This document shows positions 23,202 to 32,533 of a stretch of 36,116 nt of DNA, piece by piece. The notes under the pieces were generated by a model. That model did not search any database and was not told where the DNA came from. It was given only the letters and a program-made list of their open reading frames with translations. The translations under genes were made by a program, and so were the position numbers. The DNA is from Bacilli bacterium. GTDB lineage: Bacteria; Bacillota_I; Bacilli_A; RFN20; CAG-826. The DNA lies in the NCBI GenBank assembly GCA_017454295.1, contig JAFTDF010000044.1, forward strand, positions 1 to 36,116. The letters are read 5' to 3'. The first letter of the stretch is position 1; each line of letters opens with the position of its first letter.

Positions 23202-24590
23202 TTATTCTTCGTGATGATGGCAGCAGCAATGATGCTCGCCTTCTGCTTCGTCGTGGCAGCAATGGCCTTCTTCGTGGTCATGATGGCAGCCGCAGCCGCA
23301 TTCATGGTCGTCCTGGACGGAGAAGAGCTCGTCTAAGGTGGCCGGGAGTTCGGCCATCGGGACTTCGCGCTGCTCTTGAGTTTGCAGATTCTTGACTTGG
23401 ATGGTGTCGTGTTCGATTTCGCTATCGCCGGCGATAAGCGCGACTTTGGCGCCCCGCTTCTCGGCTTTCTTGAAATAGGCACCAAGCTTTCCCGACTTGA
23501 AGGGAAGGTCGACTTTGAAGCCGCCCATCCGTAGGTCTTGGGCGAGGAAGAAGCAATTCTCATAGGCTTTTTCGCCCATTGGCATCAGGTAGATGTCCAA
23601 ATCGTTTTCGGGCAAGGAGAGACCTTGATCCTTTAAGATGGCGATGAGGCGTTCCACCCCCATGGCAAAGCCGACGCCATGGTCGATATCCTCGGGCCCG
23701 CCAAAGGCGGAGAGCAAACCATCATAATGGCCGCCGCCGAGTAAGGCGCCGATATCCTGGCCGTCTTTGGTGGAGCCATGGACCTCGAAGACGAGGCCGC
23801 CATAGTAATCTAGGCCGCGGACTAGGCCATCGTCGACCTCATAATCGACGCCGAGGGTCGCTAGATACGACAGGATATCGTAGAAGCGCTTTTCGTCTTC
23901 TTCCGTGAGGTAATCCTTCATCTTGGGGGCGTTTAGGCCAAGCTCGTGGTCATGGGGCACCTTGCAATCGAGGATGCGGAGGGGATTGAGTTCGAACCGG
24001 GTGTGGCAATCTTCGCACATTTCCGGCAGCTTATCGGCGAAATAGGCTTTCAAGGCTTCGCGGTAGGCGGCGCGGGATTGCTGGCCACCTAAGGTATTCA
24101 CTTTGACTTTGAGGTCATGGAAGCCCATCAGCCCCAAGGCGGTGACGGCGAAGACCACCGCTTCGGCGTCAAGATATGGGGAATCGGCCCCCACCGCTTC
24201 GATGCCGGCTTGGTAGAATTGGCGATACCGGCCAAGCTGGGGTCGTTCATAACGGAAGGCCGGGCCGAAATAGAAGGCTTTAATCGGCAAATCGGCGGTT
24301 GCATAGAGTTTGCTGCCCACCATCGCGCGAATAACACCCGCGGTGAATTCGGGGCGCATGGTGACGGAGCGTCCGCCTTTGTCGTCGAAGGTATACATTT
24401 CCTTGCGGACGATATCGGAGGATTCACCGGTGGAACGGACGAAGACGTCGGTATATTCCAAGACGGGCGGCTCGATATAGCCGTAGCCATAGACTTGGGC
24501 TACCTGGGAGAAAATCTCCCGGACATAGGCAAAATACGGACCATCGCTAGGCAGGATGTCGTGGGTGCCTTTGACATTAATCGGATTCAT
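23202..24590 (-). CDS. hisS: Histidyl-tRNA synthetase with a His/Cys-rich tail
   Basis: Class II synthetase charging tRNA-His, 462 residues against roughly 420-430 for most bacterial relatives. Motif 1 lies near residue 45-70, motif 2 in FRYERPQLGRYRQFYQ, the HisA motif in LVRGLDYYGGLVFEV and motif 3 in FAMGVERL, followed by the anticodon-binding domain. The extra length is a C-terminal tail of about 36 residues that contains 11 His and 8 Cys among Asp, Glu and Gly. GGGAG 7 bases before the ATG at 24590 supports the start. It has its own promoter, and no T-box leader precedes it. Confidence 0.95.
   Translation of the reverse strand: MNPINVKGTHDILPSDGPYFAYVREIFSQVAQVYGYGYIEPPVLEYTDVFVRSTGESSDIVRKEMYTFDDKGGRSVTMRPEFTAGVIRAMVGSKLYATADLPIKAFYFGPAFRYERPQLGRYRQFYQAGIEAVGADSPYLDAEAVVFAVTALGLMGFHDLKVKVNTLGGQQSRAAYREALKAYFADKLPEMCEDCHTRFELNPLRILDCKVPHDHELGLNAPKMKDYLTEEDEKRFYDILSYLATLGVDYEVDDGLVRGLDYYGGLVFEVHGSTKDGQDIGALLGGGHYDGLLSAFGGPEDIDHGVGFAMGVERLIAILKDQGLSLPENDLDIYLMPMGEKAYENCFFLAQDLRMGGFKVDLPFKSGKLGAYFKKAEKRGAKVALIAGDSEIEHDTIQVKNLQTQEQREVPMAELPATLDELFSVQDDHECGCGCHHDHEEGHCCHDEAEGEHHCCCHHHEE
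23205..23312 (-). other. His/Cys-rich C-terminal extension of HisRS
   Basis: The last 36 codons of hisS encode clusters such as CGCGCHH, GHCCH and HHCCCHHH. The composition resembles metal-binding tails known on proteins like UreE, HypB or SlyD. The codons are a mix of CAT and CAC for His and all TGC for Cys, so it is not a simple nucleotide repeat. It lies directly before aspS in the same transcript. Confidence 0.85.
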
Positions 24591-24619
24591 AGGAAAACTC
24601 CCTTGTTCAGGATGCCCCC

Positions 24620-24647
24620 ATTATAGGCCCGCGCGTAAGGTAAGCAA
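24620..24647 (-). promoter_or_regulatory. Promoter of hisS-aspS
   Basis: Minus strand TTGCTT (24647-24642), 16 bases, TATAAT (24625-24620). The start near 24613 gives a leader of about 23 bases, too short for a T-box. Confidence 0.75.
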
Positions 24648-24653
24648 AGGAGA

Positions 24654-24687
24654 AGTCAAAAGAAAATCGGGATAAATCCCCGATTTC
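24654..24687 (-). terminator. Terminator after rel
   Basis: The perfect 8-bp stem AAATCGGG/CCCGATTT (24686-24679 with 24671-24664 on the minus strand) with a 7-base loop is followed by TTCTTTT. Confidence 0.85.
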
Positions 24688-24701
24688 TTGCTTTCTTGGC
24701 T

Positions 24702-26924
24702 TTAGTGGATGGTCCGTGTGATCGAATAGACCCCTTTGATCCCCGAACAATCGGCGAAGCAATCCTGCAGGACTTTGGCCGAGGAAACGGTGACTTGGAG
24801 TTCGATGGAGACGTTATTGGTTTGGGTGATGAGGTGGGCCTTGAGATCATGGACCCCGACGCCTTTGGCGGCAAAGGCTTGCAGCAAATCCGAAACGAGG
24901 TTGGGACGGTCATTGGCGAAGACTTCGACATCGACCGGATAGACCCCGATGCCCAAATCTTGCTTCCAATGGACGTCGATCAAACGCTTGGAATGGAGGA
25001 CGTTGGGGCAGTTGCGGCGATGGACGGTGATCCCTTTGCCTTTGGTGATATAGCCGACGATGTCGTCACCCGGAATCGGGCAGCAGCATTGGCCTAGGGT
25101 AATGGCGATGTGGTTTCCACCACCATCGACATAAACCGGCATCTTATCGTCATTTTCGTTGACTTGGACCTTCTTGGACTTGGAAAAGTCGAGCGTCGGT
25201 TTCTTCTTTACATGGAGGAAATCCAGGACAGCGTTGGGAGCGGGATTCTTGCCATAGACCATGACATAGAAATCTTCAAGGTCGTTGAAGTGATATTCGT
25301 TCCGGAGCTTGTCGTTATCGAGGATCTTGAGTGCTTCGTCTTCGGAGAATCCTTGCATACGGAAGGAATCCATCAAGGATTGCTTGCCGAGTTTGGAACG
25401 TTCTTCTTTTAGAATCTCGGCATTACGCTTCTGCAAGGCTTTGCGGATATGACCCTTGGCCGATGCGGTCTTGGCGATTTCGAGCCAGGAATCGTTGGGA
25501 TAGGCGTTTTTGGAGGTGCGGATTTCGCAGATATCGCCGGTCTTTAAGACGGTGTTTAGCGGCACCAAGGAGCCGTTGACGATGGCCCCGGATGCGCTAT
25601 CGCCGACTTTGGTATGGATCTTATAGGCAAAATCCAGCGTCGTGGCGCCGGTGGGCAAGTCGATGACCTTCCCCATCGGGGTGAAGACATAGACCGAGGC
25701 ACCGAAGATATCGTTGGTGAGGTTTTCGATGAATTCTTTGGCGGAACCCTGGGCTTCCCCGGCAAGGGAGACGAAATCGCGGAACCAATGGAGTTGCTCC
25801 TCGATTTCCTTTTGCTCTTCCTTGGGGTTGTAGTTGGCCCCTTCTTTATATTTCCAGTGGGCGGCGACCCCGGTTTCGGCGATCTGGTCCATATCCTCGG
25901 TGCGGATTTGCACTTCATATACCTGGCCGGTACCGGTGAGGATGGAGGTATGGAGGGATTGATACATATTCGCCTTAGGCATGGCAATGTAATCCTTGAA
26001 TCGTCCGGGGATGGGTTTATAGGTGGAATGGAGGATCCCGAGGACCTCATAGCAGTTGAGCGTGGTCTTGGTAATCACGCGAATGGCCATGATGTCATAA
26101 ATCTCATCGATGGAATATCCCTTCTTATACATTTTTTTGTATAGGGAATAGATCGACTTGACCCGACTTTCCATCCGGAAGGGAATCCCGTTTTCGTAGA
26201 GGATATCGGCAATACGTTTCTTTAAGGCTTCAAGGTCTTGTTTGGCGTTTTCGAAACGATCGTTAATGAGCTTTTGTAGCCGCAGATAGATCTCGGGCTC
26301 CATGTATTTGAGGCAGAGGTCTTGCAGCTCGGAGACGACCGTATTGATCCCCAAACGTTCGGCGATGGGCACGAAGACTTCCATCGTTTCCCGCGACAAG
26401 GTCTTTTGCCGCTCGGGGGAGAGGGCGTCGAGGGTGCGCATGTTATGGAGGCGGTCGGCGAGTTTGACGAGGATGACGCGGATATCCTGGGCCATCCCGA
26501 GGAAAATCTTCCGGTGGTCTTCGGCTTCGAAGTCCTCAGCTTCCATATGGGAAAACTTCATCCGCTGGATCTTGGTCAAAGCGCCGACGATCTTGGCCAC
26601 TTCCGGCCCAAACATCTTTTCGATGTCTTCCAGGGTGGCATCGGTATCCTCCACCACATCATGGAGCAAGGCGGCGGCGATGGTGGCCGGCCCGCTTTGG
26701 AGCTTGGCCGTGATATAGGCCACTTCGATGGGGTGCTGAAGATAGGGTTCCCCCGATTTGCGGAATTGGCCCTCGTGCTTGAGTTTGCAGAAGTGATAGG
26801 CTTCCTCGATCAGCTTTTGGTCGGCGGGATTCGAGATATAGGTAAAATAGAGGGCTTTGAGTTCCTCAAAGGTATGCATGGGGTAGCCCCCATTGGGAAG
26901 TAATTTTTTCGTTTGTTTTTCCAT
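24702..26924 (-). CDS. rel: Bifunctional (p)ppGpp synthetase/hydrolase Rel
   Basis: Long RelA/SpoT homologue of 740 residues that makes and degrades the stringent-response alarmone. The HD hydrolase domain has intact metal ligands (LLHDVVEDTDAT, KLADRLHNM). The synthetase domain has RVKSIYSLYKKM, PGRFKDYIAMPKANMYQSLHT and VYEVQIRTEDMD. The TGS domain (VFTPMGKVIDLPTGATTLDFAY), the zinc-finger region (GQCCCPIPGDD, HRRNCPN) and a C-terminal ACT domain follow. Both activities therefore look possible. The ATG at 26924 is the longest start and lies 9 bases after a good -10 box; an ATG at 26879 has GGGGG 7 bases upstream and is a real alternative. apt and dtd, its usual neighbours in Bacillus, are absent. 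Confidence 0.95.
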   Translation of the reverse strand: MEKQTKKLLPNGGYPMHTFEELKALYFTYISNPADQKLIEEAYHFCKLKHEGQFRKSGEPYLQHPIEVAYITAKLQSGPATIAAALLHDVVEDTDATLEDIEKMFGPEVAKIVGALTKIQRMKFSHMEAEDFEAEDHRKIFLGMAQDIRVILVKLADRLHNMRTLDALSPERQKTLSRETMEVFVPIAERLGINTVVSELQDLCLKYMEPEIYLRLQKLINDRFENAKQDLEALKKRIADILYENGIPFRMESRVKSIYSLYKKMYKKGYSIDEIYDIMAIRVITKTTLNCYEVLGILHSTYKPIPGRFKDYIAMPKANMYQSLHTSILTGTGQVYEVQIRTEDMDQIAETGVAAHWKYKEGANYNPKEEQKEIEEQLHWFRDFVSLAGEAQGSAKEFIENLTNDIFGASVYVFTPMGKVIDLPTGATTLDFAYKIHTKVGDSASGAIVNGSLVPLNTVLKTGDICEIRTSKNAYPNDSWLEIAKTASAKGHIRKALQKRNAEILKEERSKLGKQSLMDSFRMQGFSEDEALKILDNDKLRNEYHFNDLEDFYVMVYGKNPAPNAVLDFLHVKKKPTLDFSKSKKVQVNENDDKMPVYVDGGGNHIAITLGQCCCPIPGDDIVGYITKGKGITVHRRNCPNVLHSKRLIDVHWKQDLGIGVYPVDVEVFANDRPNLVSDLLQAFAAKGVGVHDLKAHLITQTNNVSIELQVTVSSAKVLQDCFADCSGIKGVYSITRTIH

Positions 26925-26933
26925 GCGGTGATA

Positions 26934-26961
26934 ACTATAAGACGGCGATTTTGTTTTTCAA
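26934..26961 (-). promoter_or_regulatory. Promoter of rel
   Basis: Minus strand TTGAAA (26961-26956), 16 bases, TATAGT (26939-26934). The -35 box overlaps the recJ stop codon. The start near 26927 would leave only about 3 bases before the first possible ATG. Confidence 0.68.
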
Positions 26962-28508
26962 TCGATTTTATCGATTCGGAATTCGAGTTGTTCTTTTCCT
27001 TGCCAAAGCCGTAGGTGGAATCGGCCGTGGAGGTTGGCTCTTCCTAAAGGAAGGATGTTTGCTTTGCTTTGATGGAATCCTAGCAGCCGCACCCCATATC
27101 CTAGCGGGGTGGAAAGGTGGGATTCGTCGCGGGTGTATTGGAAGGAATCCGTCGGTAGATGCGCAATGACGAAGCGCGGTGCCTTCCAGCCAAAGCCAAA
27201 CGGGCCAAAGCTACGGATAAGCTCATAGGAAGCAAAGGTCACCTCGGAGAGGGATAAGGGGATGTCTTCCTCCCCTTCTTCTTGCAGCGGATGAAGTGCG
27301 GCATATTCCTGGAATTTGGCCTCGAACTGAGCAAGCTTTTCTTTCTTTAAGGAGAATCCGCCGGCGAAGCCATGTCCCCCACTCCTTAATAATAAGGAAG
27401 AGGCAAAGGAAGCAAAGGAAGGGAAATCGAATCCTTGGCGGCAGCGAAGCGAACCCACGTAGGCGCTAGGGTCGGAAGAGGAGGGGGATAAGACGATGAC
27501 CGGTTTGTTATATTGCTGGAGCAAGCGATTGGCGAGCAACCCATTGAGCCCTTCTTTCAGGGTGCCTAAGACAAAGATGCCCGGCTGCCCTTCTTCGACC
27601 TGAACCATTTCAAAAGCGGCCTTTGAGAGGGCTTTTCGTTCCTCGTTGACGCTTCTCATAAGGCTCGCGATCTGTGGGCCCTTAGGATTTTCAGGATCGG
27701 CGAAATAACGGACCAATTGGTTGACCCCATGGTCTTCGACCATCCGTCCGACGGCGTTGATTTGGGGGATGATTTCCATCCCCAGGACATCCTCGTCGAA
27801 TAAGGTGGTCTCGGTCAGCGCCTCGATGGTCGGGAAATGGCCGTGGTTGAGCGCGTCAAGGGCCAAACGGAGAATCTCGCGGTTATGGCTGCGGATCGGC
27901 ATCAAATCGGAAACGGTGGATAGCGCCCCGAGGATTAATAAATAAGGATCGGCCTTCTTCAGCAATACCATGGAGAAAAGGAAGCTTAAATAGCCTGCCG
28001 AGACCGGATAAGATCCATAACGAAGCGTATCGGGGTGGATCAAGGCGTAAGAAGGCGGCAAAGAGGAAGGGAGTTCATGGTGATCGATGATGATCGTCTG
28101 AATTCCTTTGGAAAGGAAAAAGGAGATCGGTTCCAGGCAAGAAACGCCATTATCGACGAGAATCACGAGGCTATAACCGGCCGTGGCGATCCGCTTGGCG
28201 TTTTCCATGGTCAAACCATAGCCATCGATATAGCGAGAAGGGATGAATGTGGCGGCGGGATAGCTTTTCTTTCGGAAACAATAAGAAAGGATGGACGTCG
28301 CCATCACCCCATCGCAGTCATAATCGCCATAGATGAGGATTTTCTCTTGATGGGCGATGGCTTCCTCGATACGGTCACGGGCCATTTTCACGGCGAGGTC
28401 ATCATCGATTTTCGGGATGGAATCGAGCGTGGGAGGAAGACAAAACGAAGCGAGGTCCGCTTCGTTTAGTTCGTAATGATGGAGTAGTCTTGCTTTTAAG
28501 GACACCAT
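26958..28508 (-). CDS. recJ: Single-stranded-DNA exonuclease RecJ (short form)
   Basis: 5' to 3' exonuclease of the DHH family in recombination and repair. Metal-binding motifs are in order: IYGDYDCDGVMAT (I), ILVDNGVS (II), IIIDHHE (III), ALSTVSDLMP (IV), then INAVGRM, and GGHGFAGGF of the DHHA1 domain, followed by an OB-like region. The 516 residues are clearly fewer than the about 786 of Bacillus RecJ, which has an extra C-terminal part. The ATG at 28508 shares one base with the secDF stop (TAATG); the open frame further upstream lies wholly inside secDF and is not coding. Confidence 0.9.
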   Translation of the reverse strand: MVSLKARLLHHYELNEADLASFCLPPTLDSIPKIDDDLAVKMARDRIEEAIAHQEKILIYGDYDCDGVMATSILSYCFRKKSYPAATFIPSRYIDGYGLTMENAKRIATAGYSLVILVDNGVSCLEPISFFLSKGIQTIIIDHHELPSSLPPSYALIHPDTLRYGSYPVSAGYLSFLFSMVLLKKADPYLLILGALSTVSDLMPIRSHNREILRLALDALNHGHFPTIEALTETTLFDEDVLGMEIIPQINAVGRMVEDHGVNQLVRYFADPENPKGPQIASLMRSVNEERKALSKAAFEMVQVEEGQPGIFVLGTLKEGLNGLLANRLLQQYNKPVIVLSPSSSDPSAYVGSLRCRQGFDFPSFASFASSLLLRSGGHGFAGGFSLKKEKLAQFEAKFQEYAALHPLQEEGEEDIPLSLSEVTFASYELIRSFGPFGFGWKAPRFVIAHLPTDSFQYTRDESHLSTPLGYGVRLLGFHQSKANILPLGRANLHGRFHLRLWQGKEQLEFRIDKID

Positions 28509-31372
28509 TAGTCGTTGATCCCGATGAAGATGGCCTCTTCGGGTTCGGCGCCTTTCTTCTTTTTCATGAGGTTGCCACCCTGCGGGCCTTTGCTGGCCTT
28601 CTTTTTCTTCTTGGGGAGGCTCGGACGATAGGTGATTAAGGAGAATCCCTTCGCAAACGTCACGGAAACGGGCTGGAGCAAGGTCAAGATCGCTAGTAAC
28701 GAGAGGGCTAAGCCAAGGATCGCGATGATATAGGGCGAAGTATAGGCGGTTGGCCCAAAGGCGAAGGAAGCGATGGCGATATAAACGGCAAGCAAGATGA
28801 AGAGGACGACGTTGCCGGCTTGACGGGAGGTCGCCACCTTCAAGCATTCGCTATGGAAGGCGAGATTGTCTTTGTCTTTGTCGCGGTTTTCCTTATAGAT
28901 CTCTTTTTCGCCGGCGAGGATGAAGAGCGAGGCAAGTAACATCGTCACGGCGACGGTGATGGCACCAAGGCTCACCACCGGCGTAGTGGAAATCCGGGTC
29001 AAGGCATAGAAGCTTGCGGCGGAGAAGGTCGCCGAAGCGGTGAGTAGCCCAAGGGCAAGGCCGCGGCTAGGCCGATAACGGATCATGGTATAAACCATGG
29101 CGACGGCAAGACCCACGCCAACGCCTAAGGCGACTTGGTAGAAATAAGGCGTCAAAGCTTCGGGTTTGAGGGTATCGAAGCTCAGTAAGACTTCATTGCT
29201 ATCCTCGGAGACGGTATCGGCTTTGATCTGATTGGCCAGGTCTAAGAACGAGGTGAGTTGGAGATCTTCCCAATCCGAACCATTCCAGCCGTAATAGACG
29301 TGGTTGGTGCCGGTGGTGATATCCTTTTTGAAGGTCACCCGGTAATAGAACCAATATTCGTTGGTGAGGTTATCGACGTCATCGCCCACCACCACTTGAT
29401 GGCAATTCTTCGACAAAGTGGCATCGGCAACCGCATCGGAGAGGACGACATCGTCGACTTTATAGTTGGATAAGATGGCGTTATGGGCTTGGTCGTTTTT
29501 ATCGTAGATACGAGCAACGTTATTCAACCGATCGATGGAAATCGCGTCGTTGCGGTCGGATTTGACGTCGATTTGTAGGACCGTCGGGGTGGCTTCGAAG
29601 GCACCGCTATTGAAGAAGTTGCCGTTATTGGCGACGCCCCAGCCGATCATTGAGCCGATGCCGGCGAGGAGGAAGAGGCAGGAAACGATGAGACCGGCCT
29701 TCTTGCCTTTGGAGAAATCGCGGTCGGCATACGGACCGAAATAGGATTGTTTCTCCTCTTTGAGGAGGTCAGGCACTTTGGCCTTATTGATATGGAGATA
29801 GCGATCGAGTTTGGTCGGGGTGGTCGAGTCATTGGCAAACATCCAACCGGCCAAACGGGTCACCGCCAAATTGAAGATGGTGGAATAGACCCCGCCAAGA
29901 ACGAGCATGACGCCCGCTTTGGAAGCGATGTCGCCCCCTAAGGTATAAAGGAAGACACCAAGAATCGCGGAAAGGATACCGGCATCGATGATGGGCCAAG
30001 TGGAGCGCTTGGCGGCTTCGCTATGGGCTTTCTTCAAGGTGCGGCCTTTATAGATTTCATCTTTGAGACGGCTGGAATAGAAGAGGGCCCCAAACAAAGC
30101 GATGAGGGCCACCGCTCCTAAGCCGATGAGGGCGGCGATATTGAACTGGGCGCCAAAGGCGACGAAGGTGGCAAACGATGCAAAGGTCACGGTGCCAAGG
30201 GCGGCCACTTCGATGAAGGCCATGGTCCGTTCGAACAAAGCGAGGATCAACACCAAGAAGGCGATGATGACGAGGATCGAGATCAAGGTCTTCGACATGG
30301 CCGGTTCTTTGTTCCAGGCCTTGGCGATGAGGTTTTCGACGGTGGCTTGGGCCCGTTCGGAATAAAGATAGGTCAAAGCGAACTTATTGGAAACGTCTCG
30401 TCCGGCGAAGGCTTCGTATTCGAAGGTGCCCGAATTCATTAAGGTCAAGATATAACGGGCGGCATCGTAAGCCTCTTGGGTGTAAGTCGGATCATAAGTG
30501 CCGCTTTGGGTGGCTTTCGAAGAAGGAATCAATTGTAAGGAAGGATTGGCTTTGTCCTTATCGGTGGCGTCGTACCAAACGGCGTTGTCGTTTTGGCAGG
30601 TTTCGGAAAGGACGACCTTGAGGGCCACGTTTTGATTCTTCTCGGCGTCTTTGAAGCTTTCCGGGTCGAGGGAGCTGCGGTTGGCCCACACCACGAGGTT
30701 GGTGTAGACGGATTCCTTCTGTTCCTCGCCTTCCTTGGCTTCTTCGGCGATGGTGGTATGGTCGTTGCAGTATTTGATGAGGTCGGTGAGGGCGGTCTTG
30801 TAATCATCGCCTTCTTTCAAAGGAACGACGACGACCGGGACTTTATAGCCCTGCATATCGATATCCTCGATACGCGCGGTCTGGCCATCGATGATATCGG
30901 CCCACTTCTCGTTATAGGAATAATCCTCGTAGCTGGTATCGGTGGCGTCCAAAGAGAAATCGCCCCCGTTGAAGCTAAGGATCTTGCGGAGATAGTTCAG
31001 CGTGGTTTCGTCGTCTTTGGCGGTGCGGAGGCTGACTTGGATGTCGCTGGAACCTTGGGTGGCGACTTTATAGCCGGAAACGCCCCAGGCATCGAGACGT
31101 TCGCGCACGGTAGCGGCGATATATTCGATCGGGGCTTTCTCCCCTTCGGTGATGTAGCGTTCGTTGTCGATAAACGAATACATGCCGGATTCGGCGTTGC
31201 CATAGTTGCCGTTGTCGCTGTCTTGGTCATAAGTCGCGGCGCGGAAATACAAAGTTTGCCCATCGGCGTATCCGAGGTCGCCATCCATGTTCATGATCAT
31301 CGGCACGGTAGCCAAAGCAGAACCCAGGATGAGCGCGGAGGAGAGGGCGATATAGGAGATGAATCGGCGCAT
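28508..31372 (-). CDS. secDF: SecDF-like RND-fold membrane protein, divergent
   Basis: 954 residues arranged as in fused SecD-SecF: one N-terminal membrane segment, a large extracytoplasmic domain (about 30-360), a block of five segments, a second N-terminal segment with a smaller outer domain, and a last block of five. It ends in a Lys-rich cytoplasmic tail. SecDF aids protein export using the proton motive force. Its place between ruvB and recJ matches the Bacillus order and is the main support for the name. The EIYKGRTLKKAHSEAAKRS loop aligns with SecD. However, the membrane motifs normally reading VDANV (SecD) and NDTVV (SecF) are not found; the aligned stretches read IALFGALF and MLLASLFI. 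GGGAGG precedes the ATG. Confidence 0.75.
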   Translation of the reverse strand: MRRFISYIALSSALILGSALATVPMIMNMDGDLGYADGQTLYFRAATYDQDSDNGNYGNAESGMYSFIDNERYITEGEKAPIEYIAATVRERLDAWGVSGYKVATQGSSDIQVSLRTAKDDETTLNYLRKILSFNGGDFSLDATDTSYEDYSYNEKWADIIDGQTARIEDIDMQGYKVPVVVVPLKEGDDYKTALTDLIKYCNDHTTIAEEAKEGEEQKESVYTNLVVWANRSSLDPESFKDAEKNQNVALKVVLSETCQNDNAVWYDATDKDKANPSLQLIPSSKATQSGTYDPTYTQEAYDAARYILTLMNSGTFEYEAFAGRDVSNKFALTYLYSERAQATVENLIAKAWNKEPAMSKTLISILVIIAFLVLILALFERTMAFIEVAALGTVTFASFATFVAFGAQFNIAALIGLGAVALIALFGALFYSSRLKDEIYKGRTLKKAHSEAAKRSTWPIIDAGILSAILGVFLYTLGGDIASKAGVMLVLGGVYSTIFNLAVTRLAGWMFANDSTTPTKLDRYLHINKAKVPDLLKEEKQSYFGPYADRDFSKGKKAGLIVSCLFLLAGIGSMIGWGVANNGNFFNSGAFEATPTVLQIDVKSDRNDAISIDRLNNVARIYDKNDQAHNAILSNYKVDDVVLSDAVADATLSKNCHQVVVGDDVDNLTNEYWFYYRVTFKKDITTGTNHVYYGWNGSDWEDLQLTSFLDLANQIKADTVSEDSNEVLLSFDTLKPEALTPYFYQVALGVGVGLAVAMVYTMIRYRPSRGLALGLLTASATFSAASFYALTRISTTPVVSLGAITVAVTMLLASLFILAGEKEIYKENRDKDKDNLAFHSECLKVATSRQAGNVVLFILLAVYIAIASFAFGPTAYTSPYIIAILGLALSLLAILTLLQPVSVTFAKGFSLITYRPSLPKKKKKASKGPQGGNLMKKKKGAEPEEAIFIGIND

Positions 31373-31428
31373 AGTAGAGCCTCCCTGACGAAGTGCGAAT
31401 TATATTAATAATTCCACTGACGCGATAA

Positions 31429-31457
31429 ATCATACTCTTTCGCGCCTGCTTATTCAA
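31429..31457 (-). promoter_or_regulatory. Promoter of secDF-recJ
   Basis: Minus strand TTGAAT (31457-31452), 17 bases, TATGAT (31434-31429), giving a leader of about 50 bases. A second TATAAT at 31404-31399 lacks a good -35. Confidence 0.6.
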
Positions 31458-31507
31458 CGCGCATTTACGCGATACGGGCGAAGTTTTTCTCTAAGTGGGC
31501 CAAGAAG

Positions 31508-31538
31508 AAAAACGCGCCGTCTTAGAACAGCGTGTTTT
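31508..31538 (-). terminator. Terminator overlapping the ruvB stop codon
   Basis: Minus strand CGCTGT (31532-31527) pairs with ACGGCG (31520-31515) around TCTAAG, which contains the stop codon TAA. Flanking AAAAC and GTTTT extend the stem past one mismatch, and the T-run follows. Confidence 0.72.
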
Positions 31539-32532
31539 GATGGTTCTTTTTCAAATGGCGGTAGGCCTTTTCGGTGGCGATGCGTCCTCGGGGCGTTCGG
31601 TTGATCATTCCAATCATCACGAGGTAAGGTTCATAGACGTCTTCGAGGTTGCCAAGCTCTTCCCCAATCGCCGAAGCAATGGGTTCTAGACCGGTTGGAC
31701 CCCCATGGAAACGGTCGATTAAGGTGGTGAGATAACGGATGTCGATATCATCGAGCCCAAGCTCATCGATTTTCAGGGCCGCAAGGGCATGCAATGCCGT
31801 TTTTTCGTCGATGCCATCGAGCTCATAGAAGGTGGCGAAATCGCGGATACGGCGGAATAAACGGTTGGCTAAACGGGGCGTGCCCCGACTGCGTTTGGCG
31901 ATGGCGGAAGCCGCCGCATCATCAATCGGCGTCTTAAAGACTTTGGCGGTCCGCTTGACGATTTGTTCTAGCTCTTCCACGGAGTAATAATCGATCTTCA
32001 TCGAGATGCCAAAACGGGCTCTTAAGGGAGAGGAAAGGTCCCCCGCTCTTGTCGTCGCCCCCACTAAGGTAAACGGAGGCAAAGGCAAGGAGATGGCGTG
32101 GCTGGTCCCGCCTTGGTTGACCATGATGGATAAGGTGAAATCCTCCATCGCCCCATACAGGACTTCCTCGACGATGCGGGGAAGGCGATGGATTTCGTCG
32201 ATGAAGAGGACATCCCCGGGTTCGAGTTCGCTTAAAATCGCGGCCAGATCACCGGTTTTTTCGATGGAAGGTCCATTAACGATACGGATATGGCCACCGA
32301 GCTCGTTGGCGATGACAAAGGCCATTGTCGTTTTCCCAAGGCCAGGCGGGCCATAGAGCAAGACGTGGTCCAAAGGCTCGCTCCGCTTTTTCGCGGCACC
32401 CAAAAAGACGGCGAGATTGGATTTCATCTCGGTTTGTCCGACGTATTCCTCAAGGGTCAGCGGGCGAAGCGAGGTTTCCTCTTCTTTCTCTTCCGGGGTG
32501 GTTGTGGGTTGGAGGATCCGTTGTTTGGGCAT
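31522..32532 (-). CDS. ruvB: Holliday junction branch migration helicase RuvB
   Basis: Hexameric AAA+ motor that drives branch migration with RuvA. The 336 residues show Walker [12 protein letters not shown], Walker [10 protein letters not shown], sensor GATTRAG, the arginine-finger region LRARFG and the C-terminal winged helix ([22 protein letters not shown]). The ATG at 32532 comes 1 base after the ruvA stop (TGATATG), with no strong ribosome-binding site, so translation probably continues from ruvA. queA and tgt, its usual followers, are missing. Confidence 0.96.
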   Translation of the reverse strand: MPKQRILQPTTTPEEKEEETSLRPLTLEEYVGQTEMKSNLAVFLGAAKKRSEPLDHVLLYGPPGLGKTTMAFVIANELGGHIRIVNGPSIEKTGDLAAILSELEPGDVLFIDEIHRLPRIVEEVLYGAMEDFTLSIMVNQGGTSHAISLPLPPFTLVGATTRAGDLSSPLRARFGISMKIDYYSVEELEQIVKRTAKVFKTPIDDAAASAIAKRSRGTPRLANRLFRRIRDFATFYELDGIDEKTALHALAALKIDELGLDDIDIRYLTTLIDRFHGGPTGLEPIASAIGEELGNLEDVYEPYLVMIGMINRTPRGRIATEKAYRHLKKNHQNTLF

Positions 32533-32533
32533 A

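Noticed and set aside
23188..23262. N-terminal extension of aspS
   Set aside because: It overlaps the His/Cys tail of hisS; the ATG at 23187 has a ribosome-binding site and matches the family.
24591..24660. T-box leader for the synthetase operon
   Set aside because: The predicted leader is only about 23 bases and no T-box sequence was seen.
28509..28847. N-terminal extension of recJ
   Set aside because: It lies entirely inside secDF in another frame; the TAATG junction and conserved start favour 28508.
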